A stretch of 46,942 bases of DNA from an uncultured Denitrobacterium sp. (GTDB lineage Bacteria; Actinomycetota; Coriobacteriia; Coriobacteriales; Eggerthellaceae). Below, piece by piece: positions 39,716-46,942 of this stretch. The DNA lies in assembly GCA_905236045.1 (NCBI GenBank), contig CAJOOG010000045.1, forward strand, positions 1 through 46,942, written 5' to 3'. Position 1 is the stretch's first letter. Each line of letters starts with the position of its first letter. The translations under genes and the position numbers were made by a program. The notes beneath the pieces were generated by a model. It ran no database searches. It was not told where the DNA came from and saw only the letters and a list, made by a program, of their open reading frames with translations.

Positions 39716-40632
39716 CGGGCGGCGAGCTTCTCCAAACGCGCCCAGGTCGCATCGCGGCCTTCGCGGACGCGGTCGACCTCCTCTTCGGTGAGCGCCTTGA
39801 ACCGCGCCTGGCCCCGCAGGTAGTGCTCCACGCTGGAGGCCGCCTTGGGCCGGCTGTTCAAGGTGAAGCGTCCGCCGGCCTCGCCCGAGAGCGCCTCGCC
39901 CTCGTATTCCGCCAGGTACCACAGCCCGCAGTCTATCGCCTCGCGGGCCACGTCTATCGTCGCGCTCTCCGCATGGCCCCAGCCCGTCGGGCACGGCGCC
40001 ATCACGTGCAGAAAACGCGTGCCGTGGATGTCGCGGGCCTTCTCCATCTTGCGCAGGAAATCGGGCAGGTTCCCCACGCTCGCCGTGGCCGCATAGGGCA
40101 GATCGTGGGCGCAGACTATCTCGAAGAGGTTCTTCTTCTCGGTAAGGCATCCGTGCGCACGTTCCCCCGCCGGCGTGGTAGTCGTCTTCGCACCGAAGGG
40201 CGTAAGGGAGCTCTTCTGGATGCCCGTGTTCATGTACGCCTCGTTGTCGTAGCAGAGGTAGAGGATGTCGTCGTTGCGGTCGATGGCGCCGGAGAGAGCC
40301 TGCAAGCCGATATCCGCCGTGCCGCCGTCGCCCGCGAATCCCACGACCGTGCAATCCTTCGGCTTGCGCCCCTGCGCACGCAGCCCGGCCTCGATGCCGC
40401 AGAGCACGGCCGCCGTCGCCGCGAAGGGCGTTATCATCGCATTGTTGGCGAAGCACAGCTGGGGGAAGTTGAAACCCACGGCGCTCATGCAGCCCGCGGG
40501 CAGCGCGGCCACGGCATGCGCTCCGAGCACCTTCAGCGCGTGACGCACCACCAGGGCCGCCCCGCAGCCGGCGCAGGCCTTATGTCCGAAGAAGTACTCG
40601 TCTGCGGGCAGGGTCCTCGCATTCAAGCTCAT
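39712..40632 (-). CDS. porB: 2-oxoacid:ferredoxin oxidoreductase, beta subunit
   Basis: 306 residues. The thiamine-diphosphate-binding subunit that oxidatively decarboxylates a 2-oxoacid to acyl-CoA with ferredoxin as electron acceptor, in strict anaerobes. ACAGCGAA (C20, C23) and GCMSAVG (C48) are cluster-ligand cysteines of PorB; GFAGDGGTADIG with the following YLCYDNEAYMNTG is the ThDP-Mg site. Last gene of a four-gene operon; its ATG overlaps the porA stop by 4 nt. Substrate may be pyruvate, a branched-chain or an aryl 2-oxoacid. Confidence 0.92.
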   Translation of the reverse strand: MSLNARTLPADEYFFGHKACAGCGAALVVRHALKVLGAHAVAALPAGCMSAVGFNFPQLCFANNAMITPFAATAAVLCGIEAGLRAQGRKPKDCTVVGFAGDGGTADIGLQALSGAIDRNDDILYLCYDNEAYMNTGIQKSSLTPFGAKTTTTPAGERAHGCLTEKKNLFEIVCAHDLPYAATASVGNLPDFLRKMEKARDIHGTRFLHVMAPCPTGWGHAESATIDVAREAIDCGLWYLAEYEGEALSGEAGGRFTLNSRPKAASSVEHYLRGQARFKALTEEEVDRVREGRDATWARLEKLAAR

Positions 40633-41816
40633 CGACCCTCACCCTCCTCCACGCCCAGAAACGTCAGCTGGGCAAGCTCCTCGCCGGCGGCCAGACGCTC
40701 GAGCGCTCGGAAGATCCGGCGCATCTGGTCGGCCGAGATGTCGTCTCCGCCCAAGCCTCCCACGAAATCGCGCGTGGGCACCCTCGCGCCCGCGCGGTAC
40801 AGGGCGGAATTCACGTTGGTGAAGACCGTGCCCTCCGCCCCGAAGCTGATGTCCTTCTCCAGAACGCCGACCGCCTTCGCCCCCGAAAGCGCCCCGGCCA
40901 AATCCTCGAAGGGAAGCGGGCGCAGATAGCGGATGCGCAACACGCCGGCCCGCACCCCCTCGTCGCGCAATTGCGCCGCGACTTCCTCTGCCAAGCCGGC
41001 GATGGTCCCCAGCGTGACCACGATGAAATCGGCATCCTCGCAACCCCGGGCCTCCACCCCGCCGGTGTAGCGGCGGCCGAAGAGGTCCGCGAAGCGCTCC
41101 TCCACCTGCTCTATCACGTCGAATGCGCGGGCCATGTCCTCGTGCTCGCGCGCCTTGTAATAGCGGTTGAACGCGGGACCGGCGCTGTAGGCGATGTTGA
41201 CCGGGTGCTCGAAGTCGAAGCGGTTGTCGGTCTTGTAGGCAGGAAGGAAGGCGTCTGCCTGCTGGGGGTCGGGCACCTCGACGTTGTCGTAGGTGTGCGT
41301 GAGGGAGAACCCGTCCAGATTCACCATGAAGGGCAGCGCCACACGCGGGTCCTCCGCCACGGCATAGGACATGAGCGCCAGATCGAGCGCCTCCTGGCCG
41401 TCCTTGGCATAGGCCTGAATCCAGCCGTGGTCGAGCAGGCTCAGCGAATCGCGCTGATCGCCGTAGATGTTCCACGGCAGGCAGGTCGAGCGGTTGGCGT
41501 TCATCATGACGATCGGGAAGCGACCGCCCGCGGCATAGGTGAGGCATTCGGCCATGTAGAGCAGTCCTTGGCTGCTCGTGGCGGTGAAGGCGCGCGCGCC
41601 GGCGGCACTCGCGCCGATGGCGGCCGAGAGGGCCGTATGCTCGGACTCCACGTGCAGGTACTCCGCTTGCAAATCGCCGCGCTCGACCATCTCGGAAAGC
41701 CTCTCGACCACCACCGTCTGAGGCGTGATCGGGTAAGCGCTTATGACCTGCGGGCGGGCGAGTCGCACGCCTTCGGCGAAGGCCTCGTCGCCCGAGAGGA
41801 ATCTCGTCTCGCTCAT
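40629..41816 (-). CDS. porA: 2-oxoacid:ferredoxin oxidoreductase, alpha subunit
   Basis: 395 residues. Pairs with PorB to form the active site. SAYPITPQT near the N-terminus is the alpha-subunit signature; VESEHTALSAAIGASAAGARAFTATSSQGL and SRP-like MNANRSTCLPWN segments follow, then domain II (VVTLGTIAGLAEEVA) and VLEKDISFGAEG. The start at 41816 (MSETRFLSGDEA) has AGAGGAG upstream; the longer frame to 42071 merely runs antisense to porD. Overlaps porD by 4 nt. Confidence 0.92.
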   Translation of the reverse strand: MSETRFLSGDEAFAEGVRLARPQVISAYPITPQTVVVERLSEMVERGDLQAEYLHVESEHTALSAAIGASAAGARAFTATSSQGLLYMAECLTYAAGGRFPIVMMNANRSTCLPWNIYGDQRDSLSLLDHGWIQAYAKDGQEALDLALMSYAVAEDPRVALPFMVNLDGFSLTHTYDNVEVPDPQQADAFLPAYKTDNRFDFEHPVNIAYSAGPAFNRYYKAREHEDMARAFDVIEQVEERFADLFGRRYTGGVEARGCEDADFIVVTLGTIAGLAEEVAAQLRDEGVRAGVLRIRYLRPLPFEDLAGALSGAKAVGVLEKDISFGAEGTVFTNVNSALYRAGARVPTRDFVGGLGGDDISADQMRRIFRALERLAAGEELAQLTFLGVEEGEGR

Positions 41817-42205
41817 CGTGGGCTCCTCTCGGTCGCGCTCGGAGTCGCACCCGCGGCCGAGGTCGCAGCGGCCTCCCGTCGCAGGGCCTCCTTCTCGGAG
41901 AGGATGGCCAGCGCGGCGAACTTGCAGACGCTCGCGCAGATTCCGCAGCCCTTGCAGAAGTCGTAGTCCACGCGCACCGACCCCCGACGCGACCCCGCGC
42001 CTTCCGCTGCATCGACCTTGCGAATGCAGCCATCGGGGCAATAGAGGTAGCACTGGAGACATCCCGTGCACGCTTGCGTGTCCACGACGGGGCGCACCTG
42101 CCGCCAGCCGGCGTTCTTCTCGACCAGGTAGCCGGCTTCATAGCACGTCGAGCCCGCATATTCGCGCGGAGAGGGAATCGCGTCGCGCAAAGTGGGAATC
42201 ATCAT
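41813..42205 (-). CDS. porD: 2-oxoacid:ferredoxin oxidoreductase, delta (2x[4Fe-4S]) subunit
   Basis: 130 residues. Carries electrons out of the ThDP subunits. Two four-cysteine motifs, CTGCLQCYLYCP and CKGCGICASVCK, bind [4Fe-4S] clusters. An Ala/Ser-rich tail of about 25 residues follows. The first of two adjacent ATGs (42205) overlaps the porG stop; GGAGGG precedes it. Position between porG and porA is the classic order of bacterial four-subunit enzymes. Confidence 0.92.
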   Translation of the reverse strand: MMIPTLRDAIPSPREYAGSTCYEAGYLVEKNAGWRQVRPVVDTQACTGCLQCYLYCPDGCIRKVDAAEGAGSRRGSVRVDYDFCKGCGICASVCKFAALAILSEKEALRREAAATSAAGATPSATERSPR

Positions 42206-42771
42206 AGCCCTCCCCCTTTCAAGCCCGCGTCCGCAGGAGCCTCCCCACGCGCTCCGTCCATAAGCCGCAGGACCTCATCTACCACGGAGAGGTTCTTATC
42301 GTGAAGCCGCGTGGGCATGTACTCGCGTATAGCCCTCTGAAGGGAGTCTCGGGTGAATCCGGGAATCATCTGCGTCAGCGCCGCGAGCAAAGCGGTGTTG
42401 GGAATCGCCCGGCCCAAGACCTTGCGCGAGATGCCGTCGGCGTCGATCGTCCTCACGCGAGCATCGTCTACGGCCTTCGTGCTGTTCAGGAGCACCTGAC
42501 CTGCGGGTTTGAGCTCCGCTTCGTAGCCTTCGCCGAAAAGCGTGTCGTCCAGATACACCACGAAATCGCCTTGCGCGGGCGTGCTGCGGTCGCCTATCTT
42601 CGCCTTCGAGAGCTTGGTGAAGGCCCGCATGGGAGCGCCGCGACGCTCGGGGCCGAACGACGGGAAGGCGAGCGCGTAGTTCGCGGGGATGCTCGAGTAG
42701 GCCGCGCCCAGCAAGCGCGAAGCCGTGAAGGCCCCCTGTCCCCCACGACCCCTCCAAATGACTTCTCTCAC
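42202..42771 (-). CDS. porG: 2-oxoacid:ferredoxin oxidoreductase, gamma subunit
   Basis: 189 residues. The CoA-associated gamma subunit. VIWRGRGGQGAFTASRLLGAA is the family start (here VREVIW, then GRGGQG), with FPSFGPERRGAPMRAFTKLS and later PNTALLAAL. I chose GTG at 42771: AAAGGA is upstream, whereas the extension to 42912 is Arg/Cys-rich and overlaps a hairpin. First gene of the por operon. An extended -10 (TGGTAGGAT, ending 42801) lies 30 nt upstream. Confidence 0.88.
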   Translation of the reverse strand: MREVIWRGRGGQGAFTASRLLGAAYSSIPANYALAFPSFGPERRGAPMRAFTKLSKAKIGDRSTPAQGDFVVYLDDTLFGEGYEAELKPAGQVLLNSTKAVDDARVRTIDADGISRKVLGRAIPNTALLAALTQMIPGFTRDSLQRAIREYMPTRLHDKNLSVVDEVLRLMDGARGEAPADAGLKGGGL

Positions 42772-42800
42772 GATGGTCCTTTCGTCTGCCTGCGCCGTGA

Positions 42801-42809
42801 ATCCTACCA
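42801..42809 (-). promoter_or_regulatory. Extended -10 for the por operon
   Basis: The minus strand reads TGGTAGGAT (TG-N-TAGGAT), with a leader of about 22 nt before the porG GTG. The -35 is weak. Confidence 0.4.
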
Positions 42810-42881
42810 CGTCCGCGCGAAGAAGCCGATGGCGGATCCGCCCTGCGCACCGCATCGGGCAGATCGCAGCCCGCGGAAGGC

Positions 42882-42919
42882 ACCGGGCATGCTCGCTGCA
42901 TTTCGCGAGCATGCCCGGT
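42882..42919 (-). terminator. Perfect 15-bp stem-loop between the ligase unit and the por operon
   Basis: ACCGGGCATGCTCGC (42882-42896), 8-nt loop, GCGAGCATGCCCGGT (42905-42919). It lies about 60 nt after the stop of the LysR-like domain gene and before the por promoter. No T-run follows, so it may be a terminator, an attenuator or an mRNA-stability element. Confidence 0.6.
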
Positions 42920-42977
42920 CGTCTCGTCTTCGTCTTCGCCGCGCCCGCACGGGCCGCCCGCCGTCCGCGCCGCAGCC

Positions 42978-43631
42978 CTAGAGCTGCACGTAGCGATTCA
43001 GGTTGCGCGTCAGGTGGTCGACGAACACCTTCGACTGGCCTTCGATCACTTCATCCTTGCGCGCGATATAACCCAGCTTCAGCGTCACATCGGTGTTCAG
43101 CGGAATGGTGTTCAGCAGGCTGCCGTCGGTGAGCCCCACCAGGATGCCGCTCGTTATCGTATAGCCGTTCAGGGCGCAGATGAGCTCGGTCAGGCTGGCG
43201 CGGTCGGTGGTGGCCACGCGACGCTCGCGCGGCACGCTGGCCAGCGCCTCCTCGTAGAAGGCCGCCGAGTCGCCCTTCTCCTGCTCGAAGTAGACAAAGG
43301 GGTAGTCTGAGAGGTCCTCGATCTTCAGGCTCTTGGCGTTCACCAGCGGATGACTCGCCGGCAGGGCCACATAGGGCTTGCTCGAGATGATGGGGGTGAA
43401 CTCCAGCCCGGCATCGTCGAGCGCCTTGTTCAGTTCGGCGGCGTTCTCCGTGGTCTGGTAGATGACGCCTAGATTGCTGCGGCCGCTGTAGACGTCCTCG
43501 ATGACGCTGCGCGTGGTGCCGTTGCGGAAGGCATAGCTGTACTCGATGCCGCCTCCCGCGAGGATCGTGTGAGCGAAAGCCTGCACGCTGAATAGGTAAT
43601 GCTGTCCGGATACTGCGAATTTCTTTGCCAT
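42978..43631 (-). CDS. Free-standing LysR-type effector-binding domain (no DNA-binding domain)
   Basis: 217 residues. The protein begins MAKKFAVSGQHYLFSVQAF, which aligns with residues 91 onward of the LysR protein encoded at 45204-46130 (LAVSTQHYSFAVEAF), and continues through both lobes of the periplasmic-binding-like fold (LGVIYQTT, PYVALPASHPLV, YPFVYFEQE, NGYTITSGI, LGYIARKDE). There is no helix-turn-helix. It has its own AAGGAG 9 nt before the ATG and follows the ligase gene by 34 nt, so it is a genuine gene rather than a broken one. It might bind the pathway's effector, or dimerise with and modulate the LysR protein. Confidence 0.82.
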   Translation of the reverse strand: MAKKFAVSGQHYLFSVQAFAHTILAGGGIEYSYAFRNGTTRSVIEDVYSGRSNLGVIYQTTENAAELNKALDDAGLEFTPIISSKPYVALPASHPLVNAKSLKIEDLSDYPFVYFEQEKGDSAAFYEEALASVPRERRVATTDRASLTELICALNGYTITSGILVGLTDGSLLNTIPLNTDVTLKLGYIARKDEVIEGQSKVFVDHLTRNLNRYVQL

Positions 43632-43665
43632 GGGTGATAGCTCCTTATCTAATCCCGAACTCCGA

Positions 43666-45012
43666 CTACTGCGCGCTCTTACGCTCGTCGATGAAGCGCT
43701 TGGCCTTGTGCTCGGCGGACACGCCGAGTTTGTCGGTCTCGTAGACGAGCACCTTGGCCGGACGCACGCCGGTGTGGGTCTTCAGGTCGTCCTCCACGCG
43801 CTTCGCCACGCTGTCGAAGGGCTCGTCGGAGCCGATGGCGCGCTCGACCGAGACCTCGTATTTGGTCGTGTAGTTCTCGTCGTAGACGCGGATGCGGTAT
43901 TCGCCGGTGACCGCGGGCTCGTTGCGGACCACGTACTCGATGTCGCTCGGGAAGACGTTCACGGCGCTTACGATGAACATCTCGTCCTTGCGTCCCGCGA
44001 TGTGGATGCGCGTGTGGGTGCGACCGCACTTGCACTGCGAGCGATCGATCCAGCCGATGTCTCCGGAGCGGAAGCGGATGTTGGGACGGGCGCGCTTGCA
44101 CAGCGTCGTGTAGGTTATCTCGCCGCGCTCTCCGTCGGGGACGGGCTTGCCGGTCGCGGGATCCACGCACTCGACGAGGATCTGGTCCTCGATGATGTGC
44201 AGGCCGTCTTTGTACTCGCACATGCCCGCGCAGGCGCCGTAGATGTCGGACAGGCCGAAGAAGTCGTAGACGGTAACCCCCCACAGGTCCTCGATGGCCT
44301 TACGGGTGGTCTCGATGGAGCCGCCCGGCTCGCCGGAGATGATGAAGCACTTCATGCTGGCGAAGTCGACCTTGGGATCGTAGCCCTGCTCGATGGCCTT
44401 CTGACCGAGCAGCCAGGCATAGCTGGGACTCGACCACATGTAAGTGGGCTGGTACTGCTTCATCGCCCACAGCAGACGCGCGCTCGGCACGGCGCCGACC
44501 CAGATACCGACCGCTCCGAGTTCCTGCGCTCCGATGACGTCGGGACCGCCCACGTAGAGGGCGAAGTTCATGCCATGGAGATAGCGGTCGTTGGGGCGCA
44601 TGCCCGCCTGCCAGAACAGGCGGCTCTGCGCATGCTGGAAGTCCTCGAAGTCCTGCTGGGTGAAAGGGCTCATGGTGGGAACGCCCGTCGAACCCGAGGA
44701 GGTGGCCATATAGACCACGTCGTCTTCGGGCACGGCGCTCATCTCGCCGAAGAAGCTGCCCACTCCCTGACAGTCGCGTTCGGCCTGCTTGTCGGTGAAG
44801 GGGTACTTCTCGTAGAACTCCTCGAGCGATTCGACATGACCGTCGAGGCCGAGCTTGTCCCACTCGCGATGATAGTAGGGGCTGTTCGCGTAGGCGAAGG
44901 CGAGTTCCTCGTTGAGCCGCTCGAGCTGGAGCTTCTCCAACTCGGGACGCGGCATGGTCTCGATTTCCCGATCGTAGTACTTCTCGTCATACGGGAGGTT
45001 CTTCTTTGCCAT
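43666..45012 (-). CDS. Phenylacetate-CoA ligase family protein
   Basis: 448 residues, similar to PaaK (about 430-440). An AMP-forming ligase that joins an aryl- or acyl-acid to CoA at the expense of ATP. TSSGSTGVPT (104-113) is the phosphate-binding loop; GEPGGS, YDFFGLSDIYG and FRSGDIGWID supply the adenylate site, and CKCGRTHTRI followed by AGRKDEM the hinge. The C-terminal domain (about 340-448) is PaaK-like. The ATG at 45012 has AAAGGAG 9 nt upstream. Promoter region shared with the divergent LysR gene; downstream partner is the LysR-like domain gene. Acid specificity is unknown. Confidence 0.87.
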   Translation of the reverse strand: MAKKNLPYDEKYYDREIETMPRPELEKLQLERLNEELAFAYANSPYYHREWDKLGLDGHVESLEEFYEKYPFTDKQAERDCQGVGSFFGEMSAVPEDDVVYMATSSGSTGVPTMSPFTQQDFEDFQHAQSRLFWQAGMRPNDRYLHGMNFALYVGGPDVIGAQELGAVGIWVGAVPSARLLWAMKQYQPTYMWSSPSYAWLLGQKAIEQGYDPKVDFASMKCFIISGEPGGSIETTRKAIEDLWGVTVYDFFGLSDIYGACAGMCEYKDGLHIIEDQILVECVDPATGKPVPDGERGEITYTTLCKRARPNIRFRSGDIGWIDRSQCKCGRTHTRIHIAGRKDEMFIVSAVNVFPSDIEYVVRNEPAVTGEYRIRVYDENYTTKYEVSVERAIGSDEPFDSVAKRVEDDLKTHTGVRPAKVLVYETDKLGVSAEHKAKRFIDERKSAQ

Positions 45013-45203
45013 ACTTTGGCGCTCCTTTCGGGTGCTGCGCTTGTCGTTGATGCCGCGTTAAGCGACTTGTGACATGATTCCACGATAACGTTCTCGAATC
45101 AATAGCCTCAGTGTCGCTAAATTACCGCATCTGGTTATAGAGTATTCAGATAACGGTGAAGGGCGATAAGGGCTATACTGGCACAAAATCGGAGGAGGCA
45201 TCC
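45013..45203. promoter_or_regulatory. Divergent promoter region with LysR-type T-N11-A site
   Basis: GTTAT (45134-45138), 11 bases, ATAAC (45150-45154) is a perfect dyad of the LysR-box form T-N11-A. TATACT (45174-45179) is a good -10 for the LysR gene, 25 nt before its ATG. The site lies about 20-40 bp upstream of that -10, as expected for autoregulation and for control of the divergent ligase gene. Confidence 0.7.
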
Positions 45204-46130
45204 ATGACCCTGCAACAGCTTCGCTACCTCATAGCCGTGGCGGAATACGGCTCTATCAACGCCGCCGCACAGCATCTCTACGCCTCGCAGTCGAACCTAT
45301 CCACCGCGATGAAGGAGCTGGAGAAGGAACTGGGGATCAATATCTTCCGGCGCAGCAACCGCGGCGTGACGCTGACCAACGACGGCACGGAGCTGCTGAA
45401 TTACGCGCGCCAGATAGTCGAGCAGGCCGACCTGCTCGAGGCCCGCTACAAGCAGGCGGCGCCCGACAGCGCCCGGCTGGCCGTGTCCACGCAGCACTAC
45501 TCCTTCGCGGTCGAGGCCTTCATAAAGACGGCCGAGGAATGCGCGAGCGAGGAATACGAGCTCATCCTGCGAGAGACCAGCACCGCGCACATCTTGGACG
45601 ACGTGAAGAACTTCCGCAGCGACATAGGCGTGGTCTACACCGACAACTTCAACACGGCGGCCCTCTGGCGGGCCTTCGACGACGCGCACCTGATGTTCTA
45701 CCCGCTCTTCGAGGCAAGCGTGCACATCTTCGTGAACGCCGAGCACCCGCTCGCCCGCAAGAAGCTCGTGCAGCCCGGCGACCTCGCGCAATACCCGCGC
45801 TACTCCTTCGAGCAGGGAGCCGACAACAGCTTCTACTTCTCCGAAGAGCCCCTGGCCTACCTGCCGAGAAGGCGCAACATACGCATCTCCGACCGGGGCA
45901 CGCTGACCAACCTGCTGTTAGCGCACGACGGCTACACGATCTCCACCGGCCTGCGCTCCCCCGAGATGTCGCAAGGCGTAGCGGCGATCCCGTTGGGCAC
46001 CAAGGAGAAGATGAAGGTGGGATACCTGGTGCACGAGGGCCGCGACCTCGGCGATCTGCAGCGCAACTACATAGCCAACATGAAGAAGCTCGTGGCGGAG
46101 AACGAAAGCGTGACGAGCTACGTGGAGTAA
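45204..46130 (+). CDS. LysR-type transcriptional regulator
   Basis: 308 residues. Winged helix-turn-helix at 1-60 (MTLQQLRYLIAVAEYGSINA, with AAQHLYASQSNLSTAMKELE), linker helix about 60-88, effector domain 90-308. The start at 45204 has GGAGGAGG 7 nt upstream; the frame from 45156 is not supported. It is divergent from the phenylacetate-CoA-ligase-like gene, the standard arrangement for a local activator. The effector domain is homologous to the separate 217-residue protein at 42978-43631. Confidence 0.93.
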   Translation: MTLQQLRYLIAVAEYGSINAAAQHLYASQSNLSTAMKELEKELGINIFRRSNRGVTLTNDGTELLNYARQIVEQADLLEARYKQAAPDSARLAVSTQHYSFAVEAFIKTAEECASEEYELILRETSTAHILDDVKNFRSDIGVVYTDNFNTAALWRAFDDAHLMFYPLFEASVHIFVNAEHPLARKKLVQPGDLAQYPRYSFEQGADNSFYFSEEPLAYLPRRRNIRISDRGTLTNLLLAHDGYTISTGLRSPEMSQGVAAIPLGTKEKMKVGYLVHEGRDLGDLQRNYIANMKKLVAENESVTSYVE

Positions 46131-46221
46131 CGCCCTCCGATCGCGCCGGCCGCGCAGCGGGCCTCGTGTCCTCATCGAGCGTGCGTCAAGCCTCCCCGGA
46201 CGGTCGTCTCGCGTGGAGGCG

Positions 46222-46240
46222 AGCCTTCTCACAGAAGGCT
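46222..46240. terminator. Small perfect stem at the end of priA
   Basis: AGCCTTCT, three bases, AGAAGGCT (46222-46240) overlaps the priA stop codon and lies between the convergent lysR and priA genes. No T-run, so function is uncertain. Confidence 0.35.
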
Positions 46241-46942
46241 GATCGGGTCTATGTCGGCCGCCGCGTTCACGGTCTTCGCCGCCTTCCTCTTGCGGAAGAC
46301 CGGCCCCAGCACGGCCGCCACATCGGCCTCGGGCGGGGCCTTCACCACGATGTGATAGCGGAATTGCGACCGAAGGCGCGAGAGCACGCAAGGCGAGGCG
46401 GGAAACACCTGCCATGCCCCGACGCCGTAATCGCCCACCGCCTCGCGGACGGCCTCGAACAGGGCATCCGCCTCTTCTCGAACCTCCTGCTCGTCCTTGC
46501 CCCAGATGCGGACATCGGCTAGGCGCACGTAAGGCGGATACCCCAGCGCCTTGCGCTTGGGGAGCTCGTCATCGAGGAAATAGGCCCGGTCGTAGTGCGC
46601 GGCCGCCTGGATGGGGGCGGCTTGCGCCGTGTAGGTCTGCACTATCACCCGACCCGGCAGCTCCGCGCGGCCGGCGCGTCCCGCCACCTGCTCTATCAAG
46701 TCGAACGTGCGCTCCCCCGCTCGGAAGTCGGGCAGGCGCAGCTGCGTATCCGCGTTGATGACCCCCACCAGCGTAACGTCATCGAAGTCGAGGCCCTTCG
46801 CTATCATCTGCGTGCCCAGCAGGATGGCGGCGCCGGGCGCGGCGAACTCCTCGAGGAGCTTCTGGTGAGCGCCCTTGCGTGCGGTCGTGTCCGCGTCCAT
46901 GCGCACGATGCGAGCAGGAGGATGGGGTGAAGGGGCGGCCGG
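46229..46942 (-). CDS. priA: Primosomal protein N' (replication restart helicase), partial
   Basis: The C-terminal 237 residues; the frame is open to the right edge, so the N-terminus lies outside. Visible are helicase motif V (GTQMIAKGLDFDDVTLVGVI), motif VI (QVAGRAGR) with DQLRLPDF-like ADTQLRLPDFRAGERTF, and the PriA C-terminal domain (YPPYVRLADVRI). PriA reloads the replicative helicase at stalled forks. Many actinobacterial PriA proteins have lost helicase activity, but this copy retains motifs V and VI. Confidence 0.9.
   Translation of the reverse strand, partial: PAAPSPHPPARIVRMDADTTARKGAHQKLLEEFAAPGAAILLGTQMIAKGLDFDDVTLVGVINADTQLRLPDFRAGERTFDLIEQVAGRAGRAELPGRVIVQTYTAQAAPIQAAAHYDRAYFLDDELPKRKALGYPPYVRLADVRIWGKDEQEVREEADALFEAVREAVGDYGVGAWQVFPASPCVLSRLRSQFRYHIVVKAPPEADVAAVLGPVFRKRKAAKTVNAAADIDPISLL

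Noticed and set aside
41817-42071. Longer N-terminus for porA
   Set aside because: The extension overlaps porD out of frame and is Arg/Gly-rich; the family start is MSETRFLSGDEA at 41816.

Overview
The window looks like chromosome from a high-GC Actinomycetota of the Coriobacteriia type (Eggerthellaceae or a relative). This is an inference from four things: an actinobacterial-type integration host factor, a giant BspA-like (DUF285) surface protein, LysR regulators next to anaerobic acyl-CoA genes, and strictly anaerobic metabolism (Por complex, ornithine carbamoyltransferase and carbamate kinase). No rRNA or species marker is present.

Region 1 (1-20917, minus strand) is one uninterrupted reading frame that runs off the left edge. 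It encodes at least 6972 residues of a secreted surface protein: signal peptide, acidic Ser/Ala/Glu-rich stalk, about 21 cycles of BspA-type repeats, then InlB B-repeat (Flg_new-like) modules near the edge. Three unrelated domains are spliced into the cycles: one CUB-like, one ricin-lectin-like and one jelly-roll-like. All long plus-strand ORFs here are antisense shadows.

Region 2 (20918-22640) is about 1.7 kb of lower-GC, pyrimidine-rich DNA without a convincing gene. Region 3 (22641-24852) holds an Ldh-family dehydrogenase, mIHF, a 74-bp direct repeat that copies the 3' end and terminator of tRNA-Lys around a palindromic 111-bp spacer, and tRNA-Lys and tRNA-His.

Region 4 (25000-39715) is mostly housekeeping: CPA1 antiporter, argS, an OatA-like acyltransferase with two SGNH domains (the second lacking its nucleophile), arcC and arcB (ATP from citrulline), tRNA-Arg, a CopZ-like protein, rnhA, queD, a Uup-type ABC-F ATPase, a family 2 glycosyltransferase, tRNA-Thr and a MscS channel.

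Region 5 (39712-46130) is a metabolic cluster. A four-gene 2-oxoacid:ferredoxin oxidoreductase operon (porG-porD-porA-porB, each junction overlapping by 4 nt) lies downstream of a phenylacetate-CoA-ligase-like gene and a free-standing LysR effector-binding domain. A full-length LysR gene, homologous to the free-standing domain, is divergently transcribed and has a textbook T-N11-A site in the shared promoter region. The set could interconvert aryl- or branched-chain 2-oxoacids, acyl-CoA and free acids. The right edge cuts through priA.
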